Source of the DNA: Oligoflexales bacterium
GTDB taxonomy: Bacteria > Bdellovibrionota_B > Oligoflexia > Oligoflexales > JAGOVF01
NCBI GenBank assembly: GCA_018060885.1
Contig: JAGOVF010000007.1
Location: 1-47,904 of the forward strand
Direction of reading: 5' to 3'
Length of the DNA stretch: 47,904 bases
The position numbers and the translations under genes were made by a program. The notes under the pieces are model-generated. The model ran no database searches. It saw only the letters and a program-made list of their open reading frames with translations, and was not told the origin of the DNA. Shown here piece by piece: positions 17,852 to 27,037 of this stretch. Numbering within the stretch: the first letter of the stretch is position 1; each line of letters begins with the position of its first letter.

Positions 17852-18109
17852 ACATAGGTCCTTCGCCTTCGGCTCAGGATGACGCATAGGTCCTTCGCAT
17901 TCGCTCAGGATGACCGCGGGTTCGGCTCAGGATGACCGCGGGTTCGGTTCAGGATGACGCATAGGTCCTTCGCCTTCGGCTCAGGATGACCGCGGGTCCG
18001 GCTCAGGATGACCGCGGGTTCGGTTCAGGATGACGCATAGGTCCTTCGCCTTCGGCTCAGGATGACCGCGGGTCCGGCTCAGGATGACCGCGGGTTCGGT
18101 TCAGGATGG
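17852..18109. repeat. 76-bp higher-order tandem repeat array
   Basis: Three unit types, all ending TCAGGATGA, alternate: A (31-32 bp, CGCATAGGTCCTTCGCCTTC type), B (22 bp, CCGCGGGTCCGG type) and C (22 bp, CCGCGGGTTCGG type). The order is A at 17852; A-B-C at 17883; A-B-C at 17958; A-B-C at 18034. The last two supra-units are 76 bp each and virtually identical, as expected from recent amplification. The array ends six bases before the stop codon of the minus-strand TPR gene. Confidence 0.95.
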
Positions 18110-18114
18110 CACAT

Positions 18115-19128
18115 TTAAATCGGGTGCTGTTCAATTTCAGAGTTTGATTTCAACAAAGTTTCAATTTCATTATTCAACTCTGCGATGACTGTTTTTGCGC
18201 TGTCAGGCAGATCGGGAATTTGCCCTGCCAAAATAATTTGTGCTCGTGCGTTCTCAGCTTGGTTCATGCCAAGATAAGCTTGTGCACAATGCAAATGCAA
18301 TTGCCACGGTAATTGTTTGCCGGCGCTTTTTGCGCGCCAGATTAATGCGGGGATTTCTGCGTATTCTGAGGCGGCTCCTAAAACGGCGCTGTATTCTACG
18401 AGAAAAGCCGGATCGAGCTCTCCACTATCAAAGAGCTGCTTAAATACAAACACGCGTTCTTGGTTATTCAGATGTTCGTTTTGTGACATCCAAAGTGATA
18501 GTCCCATCCAAGAGTCTAGGCCTTCAGATTTTGTTTTAATGTGGTCTAAAAATTCAGCTGTGTTTTCGCTGAAAGTGATTTCTGCGTAGATTTGCCAGAG
18601 GCGAAAATTATTTTTATCAACTTTCAATCCCGCGTCGCACCAGGCCAATGCAGCTTCAAAATTATTCTGTTGCATAGTAATAAGAGCTGCGTTGACATAA
18701 GGCGCGGGCTCTTCCGGCAAAATTTTTTGTGCTGAAGCGAAAAACTCAAGTGCCCTTACATGTTCGCCCATTAACATGTGGGCGATGCCTAATGCAAAGA
18801 TACCTTGAAAATCAGTTTCGTCCCACAAAGCAAGATGGCTTTCGTAGATTTTTATCGAAAGTTGTGGAAGATCCATCGCGACAAGTTCATCGACTAATTG
18901 CGTCAGCTGTGCGGATGAAGTCGGATTAGTTTGTTCGCAAAAGTGAGAAAAAAAATCGATAAAATTTAAACGAAGCTGGCTCGAGATATCCAGAACTTGG
19001 TCGCCGCTGTAATATTGCTCAGGCAGCATAATATAAGAACGGACAGTTTTGCCCATCGGATAGCCGGCTATTTTTAAAAGAGCTTCAGAAACGTTTGGCG
19101 TATTCATAGAATTGCTGTCCTTATCCAA
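18115..19128 (-). CDS. TPR-repeat protein
   Basis: This 337-residue protein has no signal peptide and is built of helical hairpins. Stretches such as FALGIAHMLMGEHVRALEFF, PAPYVNAALITMQQNNFEAA and LHLHCAQAYLGMNQAENARA have the Gly/Ala/Tyr spacing of tetratricopeptide repeats. TPR arrays are protein-binding scaffolds. The partner is unknown. The start overlaps the end of aspS by eight bases, so it is probably translated from the aspS transcript. Its 3' end abuts the tandem repeat array. Confidence 0.75.
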   Translation of the reverse strand: MDKDSNSMNTPNVSEALLKIAGYPMGKTVRSYIMLPEQYYSGDQVLDISSQLRLNFIDFFSHFCEQTNPTSSAQLTQLVDELVAMDLPQLSIKIYESHLALWDETDFQGIFALGIAHMLMGEHVRALEFFASAQKILPEEPAPYVNAALITMQQNNFEAALAWCDAGLKVDKNNFRLWQIYAEITFSENTAEFLDHIKTKSEGLDSWMGLSLWMSQNEHLNNQERVFVFKQLFDSGELDPAFLVEYSAVLGAASEYAEIPALIWRAKSAGKQLPWQLHLHCAQAYLGMNQAENARAQIILAGQIPDLPDSAKTVIAELNNEIETLLKSNSEIEQHPI

Positions 19129-20932
19129 TATCTGCTGAGCCTCTTACCTTAATATGCAGCTCTCGTAAAGCGTCAGCTGAAGCTGGAGAAGGCGACTCTG
19201 TCATTAAACAGGTGGCTTTTTGTGTTTTTGGAAAGGCAATGACATCTCGAATTGCATCGCAACCCGTTATAATCATAGCCAGACGATCCACACCGAAGGC
19301 CATGCCGCCATGCGGCGGCGCGCCAAATTGTAATGCGTCGAGGAGAAAGCCGAATTTATCTCGAGCCTCTTGATCGGTCAAACCTATCGTCGAAAAAAGT
19401 TGCTTTTGCAGTTCTTGATTGTGAATACGTATCGACCCGCCAGCAACCTCATTACCATTAAGCACTAAATCGTAGGCAGCAGCGCGCACTTTTTCTGGCT
19501 CGCGATTGAGTAGAGGAATGTCTTCGGGCAGCGGCATGGTAAAAGGATGATGGCGCGCTACAAAGCGACCAGTTTGTGGAACTTTCTCGAGTAAAGGAAA
19601 ATCCGTGATCCATAAGAGTTTAAACTCATCGGTCTTCATCAACTTCAAGCGGCGGCCGAGTTCTAAACGAACTTCACTTAAATAAGCTTTTGTCGTTTCG
19701 TAAGGCCCGGCACCGAAAAATACTAAATCTCCGACTTTTAATTTAAGGGCGCTGTTAATTTCGCTCTGAGCCTTAGCATCAAAGAATTTAGCGATCGGAG
19801 ATTGCCAGGTCTGGGCTCCGCCCTCTTCGGTCATTTTTAGCCATGCAAGACCCTTTGCACCGTGCTGCTTAGCAACTTCGGTAATTTCGTCGATTGCTTT
19901 TCGGCTTAAGTTTTCTGCTTGTCCACTTACGACAATGGCGTTGACGATCCCGCCCAGATCCAAGGCCTCGCGGAATACGCGGAACTCGGTCTTTGCCACA
20001 ATGCTGCTTAAGTTTTGAAGTTTTAAATCAAAGCGCAAATCTGGCTTGTCGTTGCCGTAGTTTTCCATTGCAACATCAAAAGTCATGCGTGGTAAGGGAA
20101 ACGCAACTTGTTTTAATCCATATTCGTTAAAGGCATTTTGCACGACACGCTCGAACACGGACATCAACATTTGTTGGTTTACAAAAGACATCTCGCAATC
20201 GAGCTGGGTAAATTCAGGCTGGCGGTCGGCGCGTAGATCCTCGTCACGAAAGCACTTAACTAACTGATAATAGCGATCAAATCCAGAAATCATCAATACC
20301 TGTTTAAAGAGCTGCGGGCTTTGCGGCAGGGCATAAAACTGCCCTGGATGAACCCTCGACGGTACGAGAAATTCTCGAGCGCCCTCTGGAGTCGACTTGT
20401 AAAGATAGGGGGTTTCGATCTCGAGGAAGTTTTCAGCTTCCAACGCGCGCCTCATACAGCGCACAAAACGAATGCGGTCGAGCAAGATTTGTTTTTGTTT
20501 CGGGCGGCGCAAATCTAAATAACGGTATTTAAGGCGTAAGCTGTCCGATGCGTCGGCACCTTCACTTATTTGAAAGGGAAGAGTTTCTGACTTATTTAAC
20601 AACTGCATCTCTTCAACGATGACCTCTAATATGCCCGTCGAAAGGTCTTTATTGATCATGCCTTCAGGGCGTAAGCGGACTTTGCCCCTAACGGCTATAA
20701 CAAACTCCTGGCGGAGCTGCTCGCCAACACTGAGTAAGTCTTTACTCTGTGCTGTGTCTAAGACGACTTGCGTCAGTCCAAAACGATCGCGTAAATCGAT
20801 AAATATGACCTGACCGTGATCTCGACGCTTGTGAACCCAGCCCATCAAAGTCACAGTTGTATTTGCATGTGATGCATTCAGCTCACCGCAGTTGTGGGTT
20901 CTTTGCCACTCCAACAGTCCCAATTGATTCAT
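19121..20932 (-). CDS. aspS: Aspartyl-tRNA synthetase
   Basis: AspRS charges tRNA-Asp with aspartate. The 603-residue length is typical of the bacterial form, which carries an inserted GAD domain. Domains in order: N-terminal OB fold with GWVHKRRDHGQVIFIDLRD, class II motif 2 with FRDEDLRADRQPEFTQLD, the inserted domain near residues 290-410, and motif 3 GMAFGVDRLAMI close to the C-terminus. Whether it also charges tRNA-Asn depends on genes outside the window. The downstream TPR gene overlaps by eight bases. It is divergent from the nuo cluster. Confidence 0.97.
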   Translation of the reverse strand: MNQLGLLEWQRTHNCGELNASHANTTVTLMGWVHKRRDHGQVIFIDLRDRFGLTQVVLDTAQSKDLLSVGEQLRQEFVIAVRGKVRLRPEGMINKDLSTGILEVIVEEMQLLNKSETLPFQISEGADASDSLRLKYRYLDLRRPKQKQILLDRIRFVRCMRRALEAENFLEIETPYLYKSTPEGAREFLVPSRVHPGQFYALPQSPQLFKQVLMISGFDRYYQLVKCFRDEDLRADRQPEFTQLDCEMSFVNQQMLMSVFERVVQNAFNEYGLKQVAFPLPRMTFDVAMENYGNDKPDLRFDLKLQNLSSIVAKTEFRVFREALDLGGIVNAIVVSGQAENLSRKAIDEITEVAKQHGAKGLAWLKMTEEGGAQTWQSPIAKFFDAKAQSEINSALKLKVGDLVFFGAGPYETTKAYLSEVRLELGRRLKLMKTDEFKLLWITDFPLLEKVPQTGRFVARHHPFTMPLPEDIPLLNREPEKVRAAAYDLVLNGNEVAGGSIRIHNQELQKQLFSTIGLTDQEARDKFGFLLDALQFGAPPHGGMAFGVDRLAMIITGCDAIRDVIAFPKTQKATCLMTESPSPASADALRELHIKVRGSADIG

Positions 20933-21147
20933 TTCAGAGCCTCGAGTTAAAAATTGAAAATTTTTGAAAGGTCATGCTAAAAGGCCGACCCATAAAAATT
21001 ATCCTAGCCTCCGAGAAAAAACAATCCATTGTTTGCTGAATTTGTATTATAAAAGCGGAGCAATGCTGTATAATAACGTGGCTTGTAAAGCCAATCTTTA
21101 CATTTTAAGGCAAAAAAGAATTTACCTTAACCAAGGTGGTAACTAAA

Positions 21148-22860
21148 GTGCTAGAAAATATTTCAGAGCTTAATAAAAAAATTACCGAAGAGCTTAAAAC
21201 TCAATACCCAAACAGAGAATTTAAACTTTCTTCGTCCTTGGCTCATTTAAATGATCAAAATGTTCTCGAAGTTGATGCAGATATGATGAGCCAAGTATTT
21301 GCAGTCTTGAAAAAAAACTACCCATTTTTAATGGACGTATGCGCGGTTGATTATCCTAACAGAGCTAAGCGTTTTGATGTCGTTTATCACTTAGCGGATC
21401 CAGAAAAAAAGGAGCGCTTGCGGGTAAAAGCTCAGCTTGGTGATGGTGAATCTATAGATAGCGTCACGCCTCATTACAAGTCGGCAAATTGGTTTGAAAG
21501 AGAAGCCTATGATCTTTTAGGTGTGAAATTTAAGAACCACCCTAATTTGCGCCGAATTTTATGCCACGAAGACTTTGTTGGTCACCCTCTGAGAAAAGAA
21601 TATCCTGCGACAAAAAATCAAACTCTCCTTACTCCAATTGATCATACTTTTAAAAAAGATCGAGAAAGAATGTTGGCAGAACAAGAAGATCATCTTTCTG
21701 ACCGCATTTGGATAAATATTGGCCCGGCGCATCCTGCAACCCATGGTACCTTACGATTTATGGCAGTGCTGTCGGGTGAAACGATTGAGAAAGTTGATGT
21801 CGAAATAGGTTATTTACATCGCTGTTTCGAAAAAATGTGTGAGAATCACAACTACAATCAAATAATCCCCTATACTGATCGCTTAAATTATTGTTCTGCA
21901 CCCATTAACAACAACGTGTGGTGTCGTACAATAGAAAATTTAATCGGCATCACCGCGCCTCCCCGCGCACAAGTTATAAGAGTCATTCTTGATGAATTTG
22001 CGCGTATCATCGATCACTTTGTTTGCACGATTACAAACATTCTAGACATTGGTGCGATGACGAATTTCTGGCTAGGCTTTCAAGCACGCGAAGCTGTTTA
22101 TGATTTATTTGAAAAGCTTTGTGGTGCTCGGCTTACTGTTTCTCTAGCGAGAATTGGTGGTCTGGGTTTTGATTTGCCAGATGGTTGGGTGCAGCAGGCC
22201 CGCGACACGGTGAAAATAATTTTACAAGCCAGAGATGAAGTTGATCGTTTGTGCACAAAAAATCGCATTATCGTAAAACGCATGTCTGGAATTGCAGCCA
22301 TAAGCCAACAAGATGCAATTAACTGGGGATTTACTGGACCATGTTTGCGAGCAACTGGTGTGGCACGAGATTTGAGAGTCGATGCGCCGTATTCAATGTA
22401 CGATCAATTTGATTTTGATATTCCCGTCGGCCATCGCGGTGATAGTTATGATCGTTATATGGTGAGAATGGAAGAAATTATTCAATCTTGTCGCATTATC
22501 GAACAAGCGTTAGATCAAATCCCGAGTGGCCCTATCACTGTGGAAGATCCAAGAATCGCTTTCCCCTCTAAACAAAATGTTTATGGTAATATCGAAGGTT
22601 TGATGAACCAATTTATGTTGGTGATTAATGGTGTGCAACCACCTGCGGGTGAAGTTTATGGCTACGGCGAAGGTGCAAACGGCGAGTTAGGTTTCTATGT
22701 TGTTAGCGACGGCAGCGGCGTACCGTATCGGGTAAAGTGTCGTCCGCCTTGTTTCGCAATTTTTCAAGCTTTTCCAGGAATGATTCAGGGCCACATGATA
22801 GCAGACGTTATAGCGGCTTTGGGATCAATTAATATTATTGCTGGTGAGTTAGACCGATAG
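21148..22860 (+). CDS. nuoCD: NADH-quinone oxidoreductase, fused subunit C/D
   Basis: This is a fusion of two complex I peripheral-arm subunits. Residues 1 to about 170 are NuoC, with WFEREAYDLLGVKF and HPNLRRIL. From about residue 183 comes NuoD (49-kDa subunit), starting INIGPAHPATHGTLRF. NuoD lines the quinone-binding cavity together with NuoB. A fused CD is known from several proteobacteria. The GTG at 21148 is preferred over the GTG at 21136 because AAGGTGG lies eight bases before it. A TATAAT at 21069-21074 could serve as promoter, but no good -35 accompanies it. nuoE follows after 32 bases. Confidence 0.95.
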   Translation: MLENISELNKKITEELKTQYPNREFKLSSSLAHLNDQNVLEVDADMMSQVFAVLKKNYPFLMDVCAVDYPNRAKRFDVVYHLADPEKKERLRVKAQLGDGESIDSVTPHYKSANWFEREAYDLLGVKFKNHPNLRRILCHEDFVGHPLRKEYPATKNQTLLTPIDHTFKKDRERMLAEQEDHLSDRIWINIGPAHPATHGTLRFMAVLSGETIEKVDVEIGYLHRCFEKMCENHNYNQIIPYTDRLNYCSAPINNNVWCRTIENLIGITAPPRAQVIRVILDEFARIIDHFVCTITNILDIGAMTNFWLGFQAREAVYDLFEKLCGARLTVSLARIGGLGFDLPDGWVQQARDTVKIILQARDEVDRLCTKNRIIVKRMSGIAAISQQDAINWGFTGPCLRATGVARDLRVDAPYSMYDQFDFDIPVGHRGDSYDRYMVRMEEIIQSCRIIEQALDQIPSGPITVEDPRIAFPSKQNVYGNIEGLMNQFMLVINGVQPPAGEVYGYGEGANGELGFYVVSDGSGVPYRVKCRPPCFAIFQAFPGMIQGHMIADVIAALGSINIIAGELDR

Positions 22861-22892
22861 ATTTTGTTTTTTAAAAAGGAATTTTTTAAATC

Positions 22893-23372
22893 ATGGCTCT
22901 ATTTTCTGCGGAAATAAAATTAAAAATCGAAGCACTGCTTGGGCGTTATGAAACGCGACGCTCCGCGATTTTACCTATATTGCACGTGATTCAAGATGAA
23001 TATGGCTGGATACAGCCTGAGCATTTCGATGCCTTGCATAAAGACTATGACTTAGATCGCGTGCAGGTTTATGAGGTTGCGACTTTTTATTCTATGTATC
23101 GACTCAAAGAGCCCAAGCCTTATCGCATCTTGTTTTGCGATAACATTGTGTGTCACATGATGGGCGCAAAATCAGCGATGGCGACGATTGAGAAAAAGCT
23201 CGAAGCTTTTAAGGTCAAAACTGGTCAAGAAGCACCATTTAGTCTCGATGGGGTTCCTTGCTTGGGAGTCTGCGATGGCGCTCCTGCTATGCTGGTTAAC
23301 AAAGATCGTTACCTTTGTGTCAGCGATGAAAAGAAAATTGACGAAATACTCGCGAAGTACTCAGGTTTATAG
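22893..23372 (+). CDS. nuoE: NADH-quinone oxidoreductase subunit E
   Basis: NuoE is the 24-kDa thioredoxin-like subunit of the NADH dehydrogenase module, carrying 2Fe-2S cluster N1a. The ligand pattern is visible as CDNIVC (C-x4-C) near residue 85 and CLGVC (C-x3-C) near residue 125. The N-terminal part, with RRSAILPILHVIQDEYGWI, is the usual helical bundle. The 159-residue length matches the family. An AAAAAGGA ribosome site precedes the ATG. It lies between nuoCD and nuoF in the same orientation. Confidence 0.96.
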   Translation: MALFSAEIKLKIEALLGRYETRRSAILPILHVIQDEYGWIQPEHFDALHKDYDLDRVQVYEVATFYSMYRLKEPKPYRILFCDNIVCHMMGAKSAMATIEKKLEAFKVKTGQEAPFSLDGVPCLGVCDGAPAMLVNKDRYLCVSDEKKIDEILAKYSGL

Positions 23373-23408
23373 TCTTCGATTAGCAAGTAGATTTTAAGGA
23401 AAAGCTTT

Positions 23409-24683
23409 ATGCCGAATACGACAGAAAAAGTGAAAATTTTAACCGCCTTTGAAGGTGTGCCAAACAGTCGAGCACTGGCAACTTACCGTGCGGCTGGCGG
23501 TTACAAAGCGTTAGAAAAAGCATTAAAAATGGAAGCAGCTGAAATCATCACTACGGTAAAAGATTCAGGCTTAAGAGGTCGTGGCGGTGCGGGCTTCCCG
23601 ACTGGTTTAAAATGGAGTTTTGTTCCGAAAAACATTACGGGTCCAAAATATTTAATTTGTAACAATGATGAAGGTGAGCCAGGGACTTTTAAGGATCGCT
23701 ATATTTGCGAAATAAGTCCGCATATGTTGGTTGAAGGAATGGTCATCGCAGCTCGTGCTTTTGGTGCTTCTAAGGGCTATATATACACGCGTTGTGAATT
23801 TTACGAGGAGATCGCTTGGCTAGAAACAGCCATTGCTGAAGCATATCAAGCTGGCTTTCTTGGAAAAAATATTTTGGGATCTGGATTTGAATTTGATTTA
23901 GACCACTATACCGGCGCTGGTGCATATATATGTGGAGAAGAGACGGGTCTTATATCTTCATTAGAAGGTAAAAAGGGTCAACCAAAATTAAAGCCGCCTT
24001 TTCCGGCAATTGAAGGCTATTTGGGACGCCCGACGGTAGTCAATAACACCGAGACTTTAGCGGCAGTTCCGTGGATCATCAATAACGGTGCGGCGGCTTA
24101 TAAAGCAATAGGAACTGAAAAGAGTCCGGGCACTAAGCTCTTTTGTATTTCTGGGCCGGTTAAGAAACCCGGAGTTTATGAATTACCCCTTGGTTATAGC
24201 TTTAAAAAATTTTTATACGAAGATGCTGGCGGAATGTTACCTGGGCGGGAACTTAAAGCTTGTATTCCTGGTGGAGCTTCAGCGCCAATTTTACTTCCCC
24301 AAGAGCTAGAAACTTTGACGATGGATTACGAGTCTATAGCGGGGGCTGGTAGTATGCTTGGTTCCGGTGCCGTCATGATTATTGATCAAACCCAAAGTAT
24401 GGTAGATCTACTAGATATTGTCACAAAATTCTTCCATCATGAGAGTTGCGGTCAATGCACACCTTGTCGCGAAGGTACAGGCTGGCTAGCAAATATTATG
24501 AATGGAATTAAACACGGCGAAGGTCAAGATTCTGATCTTGATCGGATTTATAATATTGCGACACATATGTCTGGCAAGACAATTTGCGCTTTATCTGAAG
24601 CTGCGGCTGGGCCTTCAAAATCTATTGTGACTAAATTTGGCGAAGAATTTCGCCAATATATTCGGCAAAAAAATCACGCATAA
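23409..24683 (+). CDS. nuoF: NADH-quinone oxidoreductase subunit F
   Basis: NuoF is the 51-kDa subunit that binds NADH and FMN and holds 4Fe-4S cluster N3. The nucleotide loop GLRGRGGAGFPTGLKW is near residues 55-70, and FMN-site residues lie in NNDEGEPGTFKDRY. The cluster ligands are in ESCGQCTPCREGT plus the Cys of TICALSEAAAGP near residue 390. The 424-residue length is normal. AAGGAAAAGC precedes the ATG. The spacing to nuoE (36 bases) and nuoG (40 bases) supports one operon. Confidence 0.96.
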   Translation: MPNTTEKVKILTAFEGVPNSRALATYRAAGGYKALEKALKMEAAEIITTVKDSGLRGRGGAGFPTGLKWSFVPKNITGPKYLICNNDEGEPGTFKDRYICEISPHMLVEGMVIAARAFGASKGYIYTRCEFYEEIAWLETAIAEAYQAGFLGKNILGSGFEFDLDHYTGAGAYICGEETGLISSLEGKKGQPKLKPPFPAIEGYLGRPTVVNNTETLAAVPWIINNGAAAYKAIGTEKSPGTKLFCISGPVKKPGVYELPLGYSFKKFLYEDAGGMLPGRELKACIPGGASAPILLPQELETLTMDYESIAGAGSMLGSGAVMIIDQTQSMVDLLDIVTKFFHHESCGQCTPCREGTGWLANIMNGIKHGEGQDSDLDRIYNIATHMSGKTICALSEAAAGPSKSIVTKFGEEFRQYIRQKNHA

Positions 24684-24723
24684 TTGGCTATATAATGGAC
24701 TGGGGCATGAGGCATAAAATTTT

Positions 24724-26229
24724 ATGAGCGAAACTACTAAAGAAACGGTTACATTTACTCTCAACAATAAAGCAGTGACAGTTCCGCGCGGCTGGACGGT
24801 GATGCAAACCGCAAAGCGAGAGGGCGTCGAAATTCCGCATTTTTGCTGGCATCCGGGTTTGAGTATTGCCGGAGTGTGCCGCTTTTGCATGGTTAAAGTT
24901 GAAGGTCGGCCAAAATTAGAAATCGCCTGCAATCTGACTGCAACTGATGGCATGATTGTTAGCACTGAGACTGAAGAAGTGAAACATGCGCACAAGTGGG
25001 CATTGGAGTTTCACTTAGCAAATCACCCCTTAGATTGCCCAATTTGTGATCAAGCTGGCGAGTGCGGTCTGCAAGACTATTATATGGCAGTAGGAAAATA
25101 TCAGAGCCAGATGACTCGGCCAAAAGTTTTAAAACCAAAAGCACTATCGGTTGGCGGTGACTTGGTGCTTGATACAGAGCGCTGTATTTTATGTTCGCGC
25201 TGCGTGCGTTTTGAAGAAGAAGTTACTAAAACAAACGGTTTAGGTATTTTTGATCGGGGTGATCGCGCGACGATTGGAATCTATGAAGATAAAAAAATAA
25301 CGCATAATTATACGGCTAACTTGGTAGATATTTGTCCCGTAGGTGCTTTTACTTCGAAGGATTTCCGCTTTAAACAAAGGGTCTGGTTTCTTGATGAAAA
25401 AGATGCCACTTGCATCGGCTGTTCGACGGGTTGTCAGGTCAAGGTTTATGGCAAGAGCCAAACTCGCCAATATTACCGCATAAAACCAAGGGAGTCGGAA
25501 GTAAACGGCCATTGGATGTGCGATAAAGGGCGTAAGACTTATTTGCACTTAGCTCCAGCCGAGCGCCAACGCAGCGCATATATGTTAGCTGCGGATGCAA
25601 CGAAAATGGAAAAAGTAGAAGCACGAGATCTTATTAAAAATCTTGCTGAAGTTCTTAATAAATCAGCTCAAAGCGATGTTGCATTGTTAGTTAGTCCATC
25701 CTATACCACAGAGGAGTTGGATTCTTTATTCGGCTATTTTGCGAAAGAAAAAGGCATTAAAAATATATACCAGTGGCGTGATGGGAATGAGCGTCGCGAA
25801 GATTTCGACGGACTGCTCTATCGCGGTGATCACAATCCGAATACGATGGGGATGCAGCGAGTCTTAGAAAAGTACGGATTTAGCCAAGAGGTTAAAAATG
25901 GTTTTTCCGATTGTTTGGCAAAATCGCCACGGGTGTTGATTGTACTTGCCCCAGAAATTGATGAAGCAATTCCGCAAGTAAAAAATGAGCTCAGTCAGTT
26001 GTTGCAACTGCCTTTTGTGTCTTTATGGACAAGCCGCAGCAGTCATAGTGAAGTAGGGAAATTTAAACAAGTTCTACCACTCAAAGCGTTTGCGGAAAAA
26101 AGAGGAAGCTTGTTGAATTATCAGGGCAGAGAAGGTTTGTTGGCCGATCCGTTTTTACCAATCAATGATCAAGTCCTAGGCGTAGAAGAAGTGATTGCGC
26201 AATTAAGAGCTAACAGCGCTAAGAGCTAA
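24724..26229 (+). CDS. nuoG: NADH-quinone oxidoreductase subunit G, short form
   Basis: NuoG is the large Fe-S subunit of the NADH module. Visible ligands, in order, are the N1b 2Fe-2S set (from CWHPG through CRFC), the N5 set HPLDCPICDQAGEC, the N4 set CILCSRC with DICPVGAF, and an N7-type set CIGCSTGC followed by the Cys of GHWMCDKGR. The molybdopterin-oxidoreductase-like C-terminal domain is strongly reduced: total length is 501 residues, against roughly 700-900 in common forms. The gene ends cleanly with a stop and nuoI follows after 75 bases, so a natural short form is likelier than truncation. Confidence 0.93.
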   Translation: MSETTKETVTFTLNNKAVTVPRGWTVMQTAKREGVEIPHFCWHPGLSIAGVCRFCMVKVEGRPKLEIACNLTATDGMIVSTETEEVKHAHKWALEFHLANHPLDCPICDQAGECGLQDYYMAVGKYQSQMTRPKVLKPKALSVGGDLVLDTERCILCSRCVRFEEEVTKTNGLGIFDRGDRATIGIYEDKKITHNYTANLVDICPVGAFTSKDFRFKQRVWFLDEKDATCIGCSTGCQVKVYGKSQTRQYYRIKPRESEVNGHWMCDKGRKTYLHLAPAERQRSAYMLAADATKMEKVEARDLIKNLAEVLNKSAQSDVALLVSPSYTTEELDSLFGYFAKEKGIKNIYQWRDGNERREDFDGLLYRGDHNPNTMGMQRVLEKYGFSQEVKNGFSDCLAKSPRVLIVLAPEIDEAIPQVKNELSQLLQLPFVSLWTSRSSHSEVGKFKQVLPLKAFAEKRGSLLNYQGREGLLADPFLPINDQVLGVEEVIAQLRANSAKS

Positions 26230-26304
26230 CAAAGTTAAAAGCAAATAAATGATTTTGGTGATTTTTTACAGCGAGCGATCACGTTAGAGAAGGAATTTTA
26301 AATT

Positions 26305-26916
26305 ATGGCGATTAAACAAGTCAGTCTTCCCCCTCAGGATAAAAATATTTTGGCCCTTGCTTGGGGCTACATCACAACCATTATGAGTGGGATGTTGCAA
26401 ACGCAAAATGTTTTTTTCAAACAATTATTGGGTTTAGAAAAAACCAATACCTTAGAATGGCCGGAAGAACAGCCGACTTACGGCGATCGCTTTAAAGGCA
26501 AACATTTTTTGACAAAACGCGAAGACGGGCAAGTGCGTTGTACGGCGTGTTTTTTATGCGCGACGAATTGTCCGGCACAGTGCATCCACATAGAAGCTGG
26601 TCAACATCCAGATAATGAGATTGAAAAATTCCCCGTGCGTTTTGAGATTGATATCTTGCGCTGTGTTTTTTGTGGATATTGTGAAGAGGCTTGTCCCGTC
26701 GATGCTATTCGCTTAGGCCCCGAATATGCGATGGTCGGAACTGATGGTGATAAGTGGGTTTACACTAAAGACCAATTGGTTGCGAGAACAGAGCTTAAAG
26801 CTGGTATTGAGAGTATAAAAGAAGAAAATGCCAAACATTCGACCATAGAACATGAAGGTTTACCGCAAGGTAAAAAGCGGCATGCTGAGTTAACGCATGG
26901 ATCGCATCCGCATTGA
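26305..26916 (+). CDS. nuoI: NADH-quinone oxidoreductase subunit I
   Basis: NuoI carries 4Fe-4S clusters N6a and N6b, linking the NADH module to NuoB. Both ferredoxin motifs are present: CTACFLCATNCP and CVFCGYCEEACP, in a protein of 203 residues. The C-terminal tail is rich in His, Lys and Glu. An AGAAGGAA ribosome site precedes the ATG. In most nuo operons nuoH lies between nuoG and nuoI; here it is missing. Beyond this gene the strand changes and the cluster ends, with decayed gene remnants directly downstream. Confidence 0.95.
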   Translation: MAIKQVSLPPQDKNILALAWGYITTIMSGMLQTQNVFFKQLLGLEKTNTLEWPEEQPTYGDRFKGKHFLTKREDGQVRCTACFLCATNCPAQCIHIEAGQHPDNEIEKFPVRFEIDILRCVFCGYCEEACPVDAIRLGPEYAMVGTDGDKWVYTKDQLVARTELKAGIESIKEENAKHSTIEHEGLPQGKKRHAELTHGSHPH

Positions 26917-26950
26917 CACCATTGAAACGAGTTAATTTATTAAACTCAAA

Positions 26951-27037
26951 AGCACGCAAGGTGCCCGAGTAAAATATGTTACTGCAGACGGTGTTGCATC
27001 GCACAATCAACCAAATGGCACAGTGGTGCCTGAATGA
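26951..27037 (+). pseudogene. Remnant of an SH3-like lipoprotein C-terminus
   Basis: The 28 codons starting with STQGARVKYVTADGV and continuing to a TGA match the stretch SSQGARVKYVTADGV of the lipoprotein encoded at 30255-30872 almost residue for residue through NQPNGTVV. The 5' two thirds of the gene and the last 40 or so codons are missing. It is a broken duplicate, and its stop overlaps the ATG of the next remnant. Confidence 0.8.

Noticed and set aside
17852-18109. Possible CRISPR array
   Set aside because: The units are contiguous variants of one another without unique spacers, and no cas gene is present.
20964-21146. A 60-codon open frame upstream of nuoCD
   Set aside because: It has no ribosome site and spans the likely nuo promoter region (TATAAT at 21069).
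24615-24995. A 126-codon minus-strand frame across the nuoF-nuoG junction
   Set aside because: It is antisense to two well-supported genes and shows no motif.
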